This document shows positions 12,900-25,991 of a stretch of 64,000 nucleotides of DNA, one piece after another. This stretch comes from Lycium barbarum. Taxonomy: Eukaryota; Streptophyta; Magnoliopsida; Solanales; Solanaceae. The translations under genes and the position numbers were made by a program. The DNA lies in NCBI RefSeq assembly GCF_019175385.1, contig NC_083339.1, positions 80,000,307 to 80,064,306 of the forward strand, given 5' to 3'. Numbering within the stretch: position 1 is the stretch's first letter; every line of letters begins with the position of its first letter. Below the pieces are notes generated by a model. The model ran no database searches and was not told the DNA's origin. It saw nothing but the letters and a program-made list of their open reading frames with translations.

Positions 12900-12912
12900 T
12901 GGTATTAGTGCA
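12900..12912 (+). other. Primer binding site, decayed tRNA-iMet type
   Basis: TGGTATTAGTGCA sits four bases after the 5' LTR. The standard plant initiator-Met primer site is TGGTATCAGAGC, so two or three bases have changed. Confidence 0.7.
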
Positions 12913-13104
12913 GTTCGTCTTAGGTTGTGTCTACGAGCCGTGTCCAGTAGAGTCTTGTTTATGGGTGTGAAGCGCGCCACACTTATAAACAAGAGGTTGC
13001 GGGGTATTTAGGAATGATTGACCTTTTTTCTCCTTCATATATCGTGCGATAGAGCCATGGCATAAGAATTCCTTTCTTCCTAATTGTGTGTTCTGATTTC
13101 AGCA

Positions 13105-16100
13105 ATGCCTATGAAGAGGCAGGAAACAATGGCCTAGAAGGGTAAAATAGCGACAGAAAGGCGGACTGAAGGCTATTCATCTCGGACCGAGGAGGGTGAG
13201 TCCCATAATGAGGTTCCATCTCGGACCTCTCACACTCCATCTATCTTAGAGGAGCATGAAGGGGTTTCAGCTCTAGCTCCAATACCCTCAGTTCCTCCAC
13301 CAGGTGCCTCAAGCCAACAAATGACTAAGGCTATTCAATTGTTGACCTAGTTTATTTCCGCCCAGGCTCAGCGACAGGGTACAGGTTAAGCTGAAAGAGT
13401 GGTTAGTGCAAGAGCCCGTGCTTTTATTAGTTTGAATCCTCCAGAATTTTACGGGTCAAAGCTGGATGAAGACCCGCATGGCTTTATAGATTAGATATTG
13501 AGGACGTTGAGGATAATACATGCTTCTGATACTGAGTCAGTGGAATTGACTTCCTATAGATTGCGGGATGTGTCCGTCCTTTGGTATAACAATTGGATAT
13601 CTTTAAGAGGGGAAAATGCGCCTCCCTTAGTATGGCAAGAGTTGGTAGACGCCTTCATCCGTAATTATTTGCCACCCGAGGTCATACGGGACCGAGCTGA
13701 TAGATTTTTGAATCTTAAACAGGAGAGCATGAGTGCCCGAGTGTATAGTCTTTGGTTTAATTCTTTAGCTAGTTATGCTCTGACTTTGGTAGCCGATATG
13801 GGGGACCGTGTCCATCAGTTTGTTAGTGGTTTGGGGCCACATTTGATTAAGGATTATTTGACAGCTTCACTCCAGGAAGGGATGGATATCTCTCGTATTT
13901 AGGCCCATGCTCAGAATTTGGAAGAGCAGCAGCAGTCACAAAGGGATGAGCTTGATTTTGATAGAGGGCATAGTAAAAACGCCAGATCGGCAGGTGCTCA
14001 CAGTGAGTATAGAGGGGATCAAAGGCAGCAGTATTCCAGGTATTCAAGTCAGTCTTTGACTAGTGCACCTCCTAAATTTGCGGGCAGGAGATTTGACTGC
14101 CCTATTTATTCTGGACTAGGTCAGAGCTCTAGAGTTTCGGGATCCCAATACGGAGACGATCTTGGTTAGAGGAGGCCACCTGTACCACGATATAGCCAGT
14201 GTGGCAAATTACATATGGATCAGTGTCGCCGAGGTTCAGATGCTTGTTATGCCTGTGGTCAGATTGGGCATATGATTCATGATTGCCCGTCGATGGGTGA
14301 CAGCGGTAGAGTCCAACCCACGGGATCAGCAGCCGGCTCCTCATCTTTCGTGCGCCCTTTAGGGCAAGGGTTGCAGGCGCCATCAGGCCGTGGCAGGGGC
14401 AGAGGGGGAGCATCCAATTCGAGTGGCCCTCAGCCCCTTATTTATGCGTTAGCCGGGCGACAGGATCTTGAGTCCTCTCCTGACATGGTCAGAGGTATAT
14501 TATCGGTATCCTCTTGTGATGTTTATGCATTAATTGATCCGGATTCTATTTTATCATATATTACTCCTTATATTGTTGATCGTATTGGGGTGAAACCCGA
14601 TTCAATCAAACCTTTTGAGGTGTCTACCCCTGTTGGTGACCCGATAATAGCTAGACAAGTATTTAGAAACTTCGTGGTTGCGGTGTGTGATCAACATACT
14701 GTAACTGATTCGATCGAGCTGAAGATGTTGGACTTTGATGTTTTTATGGGCATGGATTGGTTGGCATCCTGTTATGCCAATGTAGGCTGTAGAACAAAAG
14801 TGGTTCGAATCCAATTCCCGGGAGATTCCTTCTTAGAATGGAAGGGTAATACAGCGTCCCTGAGAGGTAGGTTTATTTCCCATCTCAAAGTGAGGAAGAT
14901 GATTGCTAAGGGCTATATCTATCATTTAGTTTGGGTTCATGACACCGAAGTCAAGTCGCCAACTCTCCAATCTATTTCGGTAGTGCATGAATTTCAAGAT
15001 GTATTTCTAGATGAGCTTCCAGGCCTTCCTCCAGAACGGGAGATTAATTTTACTATCGATGTATCGCCGAATACCAAACCCATATCTATTGCTCCTTGTA
15101 GAATGACTCCTGCCGAATTGAAAGAGTTAAAGGCGCAATTGAAGGATTTGCTCGAGAAGGGATTTATTAGGCCCAGTTTATCGCCATGGGGAGCACCTGT
15201 ATTGTTCGTAATAAAGAAAGATGGTTCCTTGCGAATGTGCATTGACTATAGGTAGTTGAACAAGGTGACAATAAAGATCAAATATCTGCTTCCCAAGATC
15301 GATAATTTGTTCGATCAGTTGCAGGGTGCCAAGTTGTTTTCAAAGATAGATATGAGATTAGGATACCATCAAGTGAGAGTCAAAGAAGAGGACATTCTGA
15401 AGACAGCTTTCAAAACTAGATGTCCCGGCGGTATTCATGAACTTGATGAATAATGTGTTTAGGTCTTTCCTAGATCTATTTATGATTGTATTCATCAATG
15501 ATATTCTGGTATATTCTCGATCGGAGGCAGAGCACGCAGACCATCTACGTACTGTTCTTGGGATTCTTCGAACTTGGGAATTATATACTAAGTTCTCAAA
15601 GTGTGAGTTCTGGTTGAAATTTGTGACTTTTCTGGGCCATGTTATATCAGCTGATGGCATTCGAGTAGATACTCAGATGATTGAAACTGTGAAGACTTGG
15701 CAGAGGCCTACAACACCTACGAAGGTCCGTAGCTTTCTGGGGTTGGCAGGTTATTACAGAAGATTTGTAGAGGGATTTTCTTCCATTTCTGCACCATTGA
15801 GTAAGCGAACTCGGAAATCAGCAAAATTTCAATAGACCGATGCTTGTGAGCGCAGCTTTCAAGAGCTGAAAGATAGATTGACTTTGGCCCCGGTTCTGAC
15901 ACTTCTCGAAGGATCAGAAGGTTATGTTGTTTATTGTGATGCCTCCGGCATTGGGTTAGGCTGTGTATTGATGCAACGAGGTAAGGTCATTGCCTATGCT
16001 TCAAGGCAGTTACGGGAACATGAGAAGACCTACCCGACCCATGATCTTGAATTAGCTGGAGTTATTCATGCACTAAAGATAGGGAGACATTATTTATATG

Positions 16101-16296
16101 GTGTTCATGTCGATATTTATACAGATCACAAGAGTCTCTAGTCTATCTTCACATAGAAGGAATTGAATCTACGATAGAGGCGATGGTTAGAGCGGTTGAA
16201 AGACTATGATGTGAGTATTTTATATCATCCTGGAAAGGCGAATGTGGTAGCTGATGCTCTTAGCCACAGATACATGGGTAGCCTATATGATGTTCA
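13105..16296 (+). pseudogene. Tekay-like gag-pol, 5' part: gag, protease, RT, RNase H (broken)
   Basis: One long ancestral frame starts at ATG 13105 (MPMKRQETMA, then TAG). Gag core is 13498-13902 (LWYNNW, then FLNLKQ), and a CCHC knuckle near 14240 reads CYACGQIGHMIHDC. The protease triad reads ALIDPDS, where DPGS would be expected. RT motifs include LEKGFIRPS, SPWGAPVLFV and GSLRMCIDYR. About 15 residues are lost around 15420, removing the Y.F.VMPFGL-like block, and the catalytic box reads [10 protein letters not shown] in place of FIDD. RNase H follows ([11 protein letters not shown], then HKSL). At least nine in-frame stops occur, mostly TAG where Gln or Trp is expected. The frame is cut at 16296 by a solo LTR. 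Not functional. Confidence 0.85.
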
Positions 16297-16807
16297 TGTT
16301 ACACTTTGGAAATTTTTCGTTAACATACAGTGAATATACTAACGAAGGGCACGACGTATACAATGTTTTGATAAGTAAGAAATAGCATTTGACGATCCTA
16401 ATCGAAATTTTGAAGACATTTGAGGTGAGAGAAGAAGGTTGTCAAGGAAAGCAAAGGGTAGGTCGTGTGTCGGGTAAGCATTACGAGTGGAAAGTTAAGG
16501 ATGGCATAATGATGTCTTGGAGAAGAGTGATAACGACCCTTAGATTGGTATTGAGGTGTTAAACAAGTGTCAAGAAGGTTCCATAAGGATTTGAGATCAA
16601 ACGAGTCGACGAGAACGAAATCGGAATAGCTGGGCATTATACGGCCCAACATACTGGCCGTATAAATTATACTGGCCGTATGTTAGGCCGTATTTATCCC
16701 AGAAGGGAAACCTTCACTGGACCAAACATACGGCCAGACATACGGCCCGTATAAAATGTACGGACCGTATGTTGGTCCGTGTGTTCGTGTCGGGACAAAT
16801 TGTATGA

Positions 16808-16817
16808 TTTATATAAG
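16808..16817 (+). promoter_or_regulatory. TATA box of solo LTR
   Basis: TTTATATAAG lies about 40 bp after the last palindrome of the LTR's upstream cassette and about 40 bp before the CATTTCATTTTCACC leader-like tract, as expected for an LTR core promoter. Confidence 0.6.
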
Positions 16818-18984
16818 AGGACCCAAGTTCATTTATTTCATTTCATTTTCACCCCTCACTTTAGGAACACTCTAGAAAACCCTCTCTACTCTTCATCCAC
16901 AAGAACTCAAGAAAGATTCATGATCAACTTCATCAAACCCACAAAATCAAGTGTATGAAACATAACAAAGTTCATCTAAGCCACAAAATCCCAAGGGAAG
17001 TGAGCTAGGGTTTTGGTGCAAGAAGAGAATTTCCACTCAAGGCTTATTCTTCCATTATCTAAGGTGAGTTTTATGATCATTCCATGTTGTTTAAGGTTTG
17101 AAAAGTTAAAATACTTGGATTGTAGAAGGATATAGAAAATGTGTCATGAATGTGGGAATAGTGTCATTGTTGAGTGGTAGTTTGGGGTGAATTATGAATA
17201 TTGATATGTTGTGATTATAAGTATGCTATAAGTGACATTTAGAACAGGGGATAAGTATTATATGTGAGAAAACGAAATAGTGAACCATGACCATGATTAT
17301 GGAGGAATTGAAGTGAAATTGTGAAATGTGGATAATGTAGATGAATGATGATTGTTGCCTATAATATTGTGAATGTTGTTATGGATGTTTGGAAATTGAT
17401 ATAAGATATGGAGAAAGTAATAGAAACAAAGGAAATGATGCCCAATTTTCTCTAGCTTTAGAAAGCACGTTCTTATAATCGTCTAACTAATGTTAATACG
17501 AACTCCCTTGAAGGTAAGGACGTGAGCATTGAAGGAGAACGATCAAGCGGTAGAATAGCTAAAGGAAAATGTATGTAAGGCTAGTCCCTTCTTTCTAAGG
17601 CATTAATCCTATGATATGATATTCCCTCCTTCTACATGATTTCCCTACGTATCGAAAACTATGAGTCTACGATCATAAAGAGCTTCATATAAGATAAAGA
17701 AAAGAGACACGTTACGAGCATGACAATATTGATGATGAATCTAAGTTTGGAATTCCTAAAGCTCATGAAAGACATTTCTACGAAGAGGATGATCCTTATA
17801 TGATTCCTATGATATTATTTCCCCTACCTCTCCATGACTTTCTTATATTCCGGGAACTATGAGTCAACATTGATAAAGATCTTCCTATGAGATAAAGATG
17901 AGGAATATGTCATGAATGTGATAATAATGATGATAAGTTTAAGCCTAGAGATTCTAAAGCAAGGAATGATGTCTATGAAGTTAATGATCCTATTTACGAT
18001 CCCTTGATGTTGTTCATGGTGTACACTCACCTTAAAATGTTAGTTCCTTCAAGGTGAGATATGATGAATATGGTCATTTCATAATGTAATTGGGGGTTCT
18101 CAACCTTATTTCACCCCGATATTGTTATAGATTATCTATAAGCTCTAATGCACGTCCTATGACCAATGTCCCGAAAAAAATTACGAGTGTATGTTCATAG
18201 AGGATTTCATATGAGATAAAGGCAAGAGATATTCCATAGAGGCGAGGATGGTAATGATGAGCCTAAGTCTAGAGATTATAAAGTCTATCATACGATATTT
18301 ATACGAAGTTCACGCTACGAATATGATATGATTTTCATAGATTGTCTTTAAATTCAAATGTATGCCTTATGGAAAGTTATGATAAGCTTATGAGATGTAT
18401 GTGAAGGCAATGATGATGATGAGATATACCGAGCCTTATTATGGCCGGGTACGGAAGATATGTATGTGATATTGTCGAGCCACTACGTGGCCGAATACGG
18501 ATAATGTTTTATGTGTATGAGTAGATACGGTACTACGATGATGAATTATATGACACAATGATGTATGCGCTATGATGATTCATGTACTATGATTATGTAT
18601 ATATGATATATGTATGAAATGTATCCATCCTTAAAAGTCACGCAGGTTTTGCCTTCACCTTATGACTTATGATTTCTCTGTCATGTTCATTTCATTCACG
18701 CCTTACATACTCAGTACAATGTTCGTACTGACGTCCGTTTTCTTTGGACGTTGTGTTCATGCCCACAGGTAGACAGGGAGACGGTGCAGACCTATAGGAG
18801 CTATTAGCTGATTTACAGGAGCACTCCATTATTCCGGAGGTGCTATTTGGTTTATCCTTTTGTGTATATATATGTATGTATATGTATTTTGGCACGACGG
18901 GGTCCTGTCCCGTCCTTATGTCTAGCACTCTAGTAGAGGCTCGTAGATACACATGTGTGGGTAATATGGTCTCACGATGTTACT

Positions 18985-18988
<4 letters not shown>

Positions 18989-19027
<39 letters not shown>
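18989..19027. repeat. (TA)n microsatellite
   Basis: About 19 uninterrupted TA units near the 3' end of the solo LTR. Confidence 0.95.
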
Positions 19028-19029
<2 letters not shown>

Positions 19030-19213
19030 ATAGCCGAAGGGGCTTATGTATATAAGAGTAATTATGTTTCCAAACGAAAAATGATTTTTCTATGATTTGA
19101 GTTTGAATTTGATAAAAGAACGCTTAATGAGTATGATGAGTAGTAGAATGAGTGGTGCTCGGTGGTTAGCCCCGGGTACCCGTCATGGCCCCTAGTCGGG
19201 TCGTGATAGTTCA

Positions 19214-20767
19214 GTCCGAGAAGAGGGAATTAGCTTATGAGTTTCAACAGCTAGCTATCCTGGGAGTTCACATAATGGACTCGGGCAGTACGGGGCTTAC
19301 TATCAATAACCCAACTGTTTCCTCCTTATTAGTGGAGGTAAAGAAACACCAACATGAAGACCCCAAGTTAAGCTATTATAGAGATAAATTTCTTCAGAAG
19401 GAAAAGTGACCATTTGAGATGTCGGCAGATGGAGTTCTTAAATATCGAAGCAGGCTATGTGTCCCTAATGTTGCCGAGTTACGTCGACAGATTCTAGAAG
19501 AAGCCTATTATTCTCGTTATTCTTTTCATTCGGGAGCAACAAAGATGTACCATGATCTTAAGTCCATATATTGGTGGGACGGAATGAAGAAAGATATAGC
19601 AGAGTTTGTAGTTCAATGCCCTAATTGTCAATAGGTGAAAATTGAGCATCAAAAGCCCGGTGGATTGTTGAAGGCTATGGAAATTCCAACTTGGAAATGG
19701 GAAGTGGTTAATACGGATTTTATTGTGGGCTTGCCTCGTTCTCGGCATAAGCATGACTCTGTATGGGTAATCGTTGACAGACTTACGAAGTCAGCTCATT
19801 TTCTACCAGTTAGGACTGCGTACTCAGCAGAAGATTATGCAAAGTTGTACCTCAAGGAGATAGTACGACTTCACGGTGTCCCTGTGTCCATTATCACTGA
19901 TACGGGAGCGCAACTTACAACTAAGTTTCGGAGATCCTTTCAAGAAAGTATGGGAACACAAGTTAGAATTAGCACACCTTTCATCCACAAACTGATGGGC
20001 AGGCTGAGCGCACCATTCAGACCCTTAAAGGTATATTGCGGGCGTGTGTATTGGCCTTCGGAGGTAATTGGGATAATCCTTTACAACTTATTGAATTTGC
20101 ATATAATAACAGTTATCACTCAAGCATTCAAATGGCTCCATATGAAGCTTTATATGGGAGAAAGTGTAGATCGCCAATTAAGTGGTTCAAAGTAGAGAAA
20201 AAGAAGTTAATGGGCCCAGAATTGATCCAGCAAGCGATACATAAGATCAAGCAAATTCGAGACCGGTTGTTGACAGCCCAAAGTCATCAGAAATCATATG
20301 CGCATAATCGTTAACGAGACTTTGAATTCCACGTTAATGATTGGGTATTCTTGAAAGTGTCACCGATGAAAGGTGTGATGAGATCTAGCAAGAAGGGAAA
20401 GCTTAGTCCCCGGTATATAGGGCCTTACAAGATTATGAGCAAGGTGGGCCAGGTGGCGTATGAACTAGATTTTCCTTTGGACTTAAAGTCAGTTCACCTA
20501 ATTTTTCATGTAGCAATGCTTCGTAAGTGTATTGGAGATCCTTCCAGAATTGTTCCTATAGATGATTTCCAAGTTACTGAGAATTTATCCTATGAAGAAA
20601 TACCCGATGCCATTCTAGATAGGCAGGTTCGGAGACTTAGAACCAAGGATGTAGCTTCGGTAAAGGTCTTATGGAGAAATGATAACAAAGAGGAAATGAC
20701 TTGGAAAGCAGAAGAAGATATGAAGTCCAGGTATCTGCATTTATTTCCACCCCCAGAAGAGGTCTAG
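19214..20767 (+). pseudogene. Tekay-like pol, 3' part: integrase and chromodomain (broken)
   Basis: Continuation of pol after the nested solo LTR. The HHCC zinc region (FHSGATKMYHDLK, then CPNCQ) is followed by TAG. The integrase core has NTDFIVGLPR and ITDTGAQLTTKF. The expected TDGQAERT-type segment with the catalytic Glu, near 19990, is only readable in another frame, so a frameshift separates it. A GPY-like segment (RYIGPYKIMSKVG) precedes a C-terminal chromodomain near 20600-20745 (VLWRNDNKEEMTWKAEEDM), which in chromoviruses steers integration to marked chromatin. Stop at 20765. Stops and frameshifts show it is dead. Confidence 0.85.
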
Positions 20768-20967
20768 GAAGAAACATCATTATCCCCAGATATGTAATGC
20801 TTTTTTTGATGATTTCTTGGTCATGTGTGGCCAGTATTGTATTATTACTGTAGCCCTGTATCTTTTAGGCTATTGTGACAGGATGGTAATGGCACAGTTA
20901 CAAGGGAAACTCTGGCGAAATTTCTATAGAACCATTAAGAGTTTAACATTCAGGGACGAATGTTCTT

Positions 20968-20980
20968 AAGGGGGGAGGAA
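20968..20980 (+). other. Polypurine tract of the Tekay-like element
   Basis: AAGGGGGGAGGAA lies directly before TGTTACACC of the 3' LTR, the normal plus-strand priming site. Confidence 0.85.
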
Positions 20981-21469
20981 TGTTACACCTTGGAAATTTC
21001 GTGTCATTTGTATTACGAATAGACCTATGTAAGTATGGGGTGTGCATGAAGTCCCCATAAGTCAATAAAGTATGTTTGATAATTCTAATTAAGATTCCAA
21101 AAACATTTGGGGCGGAAGAAATAAGTTTGTCGAAGAAAGATAAGGTTGAGTTGTGTTTGGGAGAATTTCACATCATTTAAGTTAAGCATGGCTGAGCATA
21201 ACTTTGAGGAAGAGTTATATAGCCCCTTAAGTGGTTAATGGAGATTTATATAAGTGCCAAGAAGGTTCCATAAGGATTGGAGGTCAAATGAATCAAGGAG
21301 AGCACGATTACGCAAAATCGGGAAAATTGGGGCAGTGTGCTGAGCCGCACACTATGCGCCAACTCTATAAATTGGGAGTGCTCTCTACCCAGAACCACCC
21401 CTAAGTGGTTGGGAGAGTGTGCGGCCGGACACTGAGTGTGCAAGGTCGCATACTCTCCGCCAACTTGGT

Positions 21470-21482
21470 GGGGGGGGGGGGG
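21470..21482. repeat. Poly-G run (13 G)
   Basis: Thirteen consecutive G within the 3' LTR promoter region. The length may be affected by sequencing error. Confidence 0.9.
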
Positions 21483-22801
21483 ATGCTACCTTTTTAAAAA
21501 TCCCAAACGACCCAAAGTTCATTTCTAAATTTTCCCACTTATTTCTCCACCTCTCTAGACACTTACAAGGAGTTCTTGAAGGTTCCATAACCCTTCACAT
21601 CTTTCCATAATCATCCAAAGAGAGAATCAACATTAACACCCCAAGGTAATCCAAAGAAAGTAATTGATCTTGATTTCTTTCAAGGTTGGAGTGAACTTGG
21701 TCGTGAAGGGAATTGGGCTAGGCGAGGTTACTTGACTATAAGGTATGTATTTCATCTTATTTATATGGTTATATTGGTGTAAAGGTTTAGTGACCCCCCT
21801 TAGAAAGGAAAAGAATTAAAGTGGAGAAGCCATGAATGTTGTAGTGAGGAAGATGACTATGGTGCAAAGTTAAAAATGGGATTTTGGTTGGAATTGATGT
21901 TAAATTGAATATAACTACTTGAATATGATATTATGGATGTTGTTAGTGTGGCTTTGGAGCTGGTTTATGATATGGTGAAAGTTAGTGAAATAGGGGATAT
22001 GCTGCCCAAATCCCGTTAGCTCTTAATCGCTCTAGTTGGAACTCAAGTGTATTTTCCATGACCTACCCTTAGTACGAATTCTCTTGAATGTAGAATTGCG
22101 AGCATTGGAGGAAAACGTTTAGTCGTTAAGGAGACGTAACAGTATGTAAGGTTAACCCTTTCTTTCAAAGGCATGATTCTTATGTTATGATTCCACTTAG
22201 GTTATCCATAATACTTTTACTCCCGAAACGAGCTAGAAATCCATTGTCCTCAAGATTGTTATGATGATTTCAGGTCTAGTGAAACCAAGGCCAAAGGGCT
22301 AGATGTTCTCGTGTTATGGTTGAGGCTTACCCTATTGACTTGGATTATATTCATTGTAATTGACCTCATTCATGTTATTGTTATTTCAAAAGGAAACAAG
22401 ATAGTGATGATGATAGTTTCACTTCTAGGAATGCCAAAAGCTTGAGATCCCTATTGTTTCCATGATGTTATTGAGGTGTCATGATTATTGATTGTATTCC
22501 TTATTGTTGATCTCTCACCCTATGGTACTTGTTCCTTCAAGGTGAGACCTAGCGATGATGATTGCCGATAATGTAATCGGAGGTTACTGACCTTACGTCA
22601 CTCCGATAAAGTTGTAGCTTTTTATTGGGCTCTCATGCCTGCTATATGTATATGTATGATTACATCAGGCCTAGTTGGCCGGGCAGACACCACTTCGGTG
22701 GGCGGCTTATGGATAATGATGATACGCTTTGCCTATATGGCCGGGCAGACACCACTAGTGAGCGACGTGTGATGGTTACCCCGGACGCAGGAGGCTCGGA
22801 C

Positions 22802-25294
22802 TGTCACGACCCAGCTAGAGGGCCATGACGGGTACCATAGCTAACTACCGAGCACCACCCATCAGACTTATCATCAAACCCAACCTGAACATACACCATT
22901 TCCAACACAAGCTTATCATGAAATGATCCTCAATATCTCTCAAAACATATATGTACATAAGCCCACAAGGCTACAAAACGACATATAAAAGATACACTGA
23001 AGAGGTCATGAGACATCTACTACCCATGCATATGTATCTATGAGCCTCTAACTAGAGTACTGAGATTATAAGGACGGGACAGGACCCCGCCATGCCCCAA
23101 ATATGTTCACAAAAGAATGTACCAAATAAGCGGCAACTCCGGAATAGTGGAGTGCTCCTGCAAATCTGTTGAATAAAGCTTCTAAGCGTATGTGCTGTCT
23201 CCCTGTCTACCTGCGGCATAAACGCAGCGTCCATAAAAGAAAGGACATCAGTACGAACAATGTACCGAGTATGCAAGGCATGTATAACAGCATAAGCAAG
23301 AAATAAGAGAACATAAAATGAAGAGATAACCTGTAGCTGATTGCCTCTTAAGGCGGAGTCATGCATGCTAACTTTTACCTTTAAACAACATCATAAACAT
23401 ATGCATATACATAAACTGCTTATCATCATCAGCCTGCGTCTGGGCCTCCGGCGTCCGGGGTAGCCATCTTATGTCGCCCACTAGTGGTGACTGCCCGGCC
23501 AACTAGGCACGGTGTTATCCATAAGCCGCCCATTTATGCCCAGCGTAGTGGTGTCTGCCCGGCCAACAAGGCACGGTGTAGTCATACACATACATGACAT
23601 AAAGCATGCGTGAGAGCTCAAGTAAAAGCTATAACTCTATCGGAGTGACGTAAGGTGGGTACTCTCCGATTATATTATGGAACAACCATCATCACTATGT
23701 CTCACCTTGAAGGAACTAGTGTCATGAGGTGAGATGGCCAACGATGAATAAAATCAAGAAAATTATGTATTAAGATCATTAAGCTCAAAATAGCATCAAT
23801 TCATAAGCTTTGGAATCCCTAGAAGTAAAATCATCATCATCATTATCATAGAACACATCTTATCTCTTTCTCATAAGGAGCTCTTAAGAATCTTTAACTT
23901 TCATCTTTTGGGATGTAAGAAGGTCATGCAGATATAGAGAGGAAATCATAATATAGAAGTCATGCCTTTGAAATAAGGGGACTAGCCTTAACATACCTTG
24001 ATGTCTTCTTAACGACTACACGTTCTCCTTCCAAGCTCACGACTCTACATTTAAGAGAATTAACACTAAAATTAGATAAGTGAAGATACGCTTAAGTTTA
24101 AACTAAAGCGAATAAAAGCTAACGAAAATTGGGCAGCATTTCCTTTGTTTCGACAACTTTCTCCATATAATAAACAACTCCCAACATCAATAGCAACACC
24201 CACAATGCCATAATCAATAAACCTCTTCGAGTTTAAGCATTGTTCAATCCTCAAACTCCTTTTCAAAGTCATTCATAACCATAATTACAACACAACACCA
24301 TATTCATCTACATATACCACTCCTTCAACATCCTTAATATCATTCATAACAAAATTATACTCATAGCATACTAAGAATCATGACTCAAGTTAACTTACTA
24401 CTCAAAGTATCATTATTCCTATATTTGAGCTCATATTTTTGTTTCTTCTCTCATCCAAGTCATTCAACCGCTCAAATACTCTTAATAACATGAAATAGAT
24501 GTAAAACTCACCTTTGATCATGTAAGGATGAACTTTGGATGAATATACCTCACTTGAGAACAACCCCAACTTCAATACCAAAGGAATTCTTGATTTCTAT
24601 AAACCCTGGTGAGCCTCCTTGCACTTAATCCTCTTGATTCTTGGTGTTTAATCTTTGATTTATCTTGGATTTGTGTTAATATGGTGTGTGGAATATTCTA
24701 GAGTTCTCAAGAGGTGTGGAGAAGATGAGAAATAAGAAATAAGAACTTGGGTCATCTTTTTATAAAAAAAACCAAAGCTGCCCGAAAGGATTTATACGGA
24801 CACTTATACGGTTCATATAATTTTATACGGTCCGTATAAGTGACTATATAATAGCAACAGTGATGACCCTTCACTGTAATTGTTATACGGACCATTATAC
24901 AGACCGTATAAAGTTATACGGACTGTATAAATGGTCGTATAACTCACCTTTTTCCAAAGTTGCCTTCGTTCATTCGTTTGATCTCAAATCCTTATGGAGC
25001 CTTCTTGGCACTTATTTAACACTTCATTAACCATCTAAGGAGCCCTATAACTCCTTACCAAGACATTACTAAATAATCACTAACTCGATACTAACAAAAC
25101 CCTCTCCAAAAACAACTTATACTTTACTTCCTTCGACGAACTTAGTTTCGCCGATTCATCTAGCTTTAAAATCTTGTCGTATACACTTTAAAGCTGCTAA
25201 TTAATCTCCTTATGGTCACATGGACTTCATGTTCACCTTAATATTGCGCTAGTCTATTCACAACACAACGATATGAAATGTCTGAGGTCTAACA
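22802..25294 (-). mobile_element. Solo LTR, Ty3/gypsy type, reverse orientation, 2493 bp, TSD CGGAC
   Basis: On the plus strand it starts TGTCACGACCCAGC and ends GAGGTCTAACA, the reverse complement of the usual start and end. CGGAC flanks it at 22797-22801 and 25295-25299. It holds a palindrome cassette at 24790-24945, including the 17-bp TTATACGG-T-CCGTATAA (24823-24839). On its own strand the cassette lies upstream of a TTTTATAAAAAG TATA-like box near 24760. No protein is encoded. Confidence 0.92.
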
Positions 25295-25991
25295 CGGACG
25301 CGGGCTAATGATAATTACACCATACCCATATGCTCGGGTAGTTTATATATATATGTGATGTTTTATAGGTAAAAGTTAGCATGCATGGTTTCCTCCTTAA
25401 GAGGCAGTGTGATATACAGGTTATCTCTTTATGCCATGTCTTCTTATTTCTTTATTATGTTAGTATTCATGTCTTACATACTCAGTACATTGCTCGTACT
25501 GATGTCCTTTCTCTTATGGACGCTGCGTTCATGCCCGCAGGTAGACGGGGAGATGACCTAAATTCCTAGGAGCTTTATCAGCAAAGATTCAGGAGCACTC
25601 CACTACTTTAGAGATGTAGTCTAGTGATATACTTCTTCGTGTTTATGTTTTGGGCATGACGGCGTCTTGTCCCGTCCTTATGATTTTCAGTATTCTAGAT
25701 AGAGGCTCGTAGACATGTATGGGTAGTAGGTGTTCATGAATTCCTTAGCGTATATCTTGTATATCATTTTTGTAGCCTCATGGGCTTGTGTATATGTATG
25801 TATATCCGTTTTGAGGTGGAATTGAAGTTTATCATATTATGAGTTTTATTTTGAGAAGCGTATTCAATTCGGTTGTGCTAATTGAAAGTTAGTGATATGG
25901 TCCTCCGAGATAGATTCAAATGATCATGATAGCTGGTGCTCGGTAGGCTAGCTCCGGGTACCCATCATGGCCCCCTCTTTGGGTCGTGACA

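Larger units (their letters stand above)
16297..19208 (+). mobile_element. Solo LTR, Ty3/gypsy type, 2912 bp, TSD GTTCA
   Basis: Starts TGTTACACTTTGG and ends GGGTCGTGATA (decayed TGACA). GTTCA flanks it at 16292-16296 and 19209-19213, and removing one copy rejoins the host pol frame. It carries a cassette of TACGG-N-CCGTA palindromes (ATACGGCCCGTAT at 16740, TACGGACCGTA at 16759), followed by a TATA box (TTTATATAAG, 16808-16817). A purine/pyrimidine-biased leader follows, then GTACTGACGTCC near 18726 and a TA microsatellite. No protein is encoded. Confidence 0.92.
11491..25991 (+). mobile_element. Ty3/gypsy element, Tekay-like chromovirus, with two nested solo LTRs
   Basis: It runs from TGTTACATCTTGG (11491) to GGGTCGTGACA (25991), inside LINE ORF2. 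The flanking 5-mers are GGCAT (11486-11490) and GGAAT (25992-25996), a TSD with one later substitution. Removing one copy restores the LINE reading frame. Order: 5' LTR, primer binding site, gag, protease, RT, RNase H, integrase, C-terminal chromodomain, polypurine tract, 3' LTR. Solo LTRs sit in pol (16297-19208) and in the 3' LTR (22802-25294). The lineage call rests on the chromodomain and gag-pol style and is not phylogenetically tested. Confidence 0.9.
20981..25991 (+). repeat. 3' LTR of the Tekay-like element, split by a solo LTR
   Basis: The LTR occupies 20981-22801 and 25300-25991, about 2.5 kb in all. It is interrupted by a reverse-oriented solo LTR at 22802-25294 with TSD CGGAC. It keeps the region missing from the 5' LTR, including palindromes such as GTGTGC...GCACAC (21335-21352) and AGTGT...ACACT, plus a 13-G run at 21470-21482. 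CTTACGTCAC occurs near 22597. It ends GGGTCGTGACA. Confidence 0.88.

Noticed and set aside
16634..16790. Palindromes as remnants of inserted MITEs
   Set aside because: Repeated short hairpins of one motif without TIR ends or TSD, and cassettes occur in the equivalent part of other LTRs.
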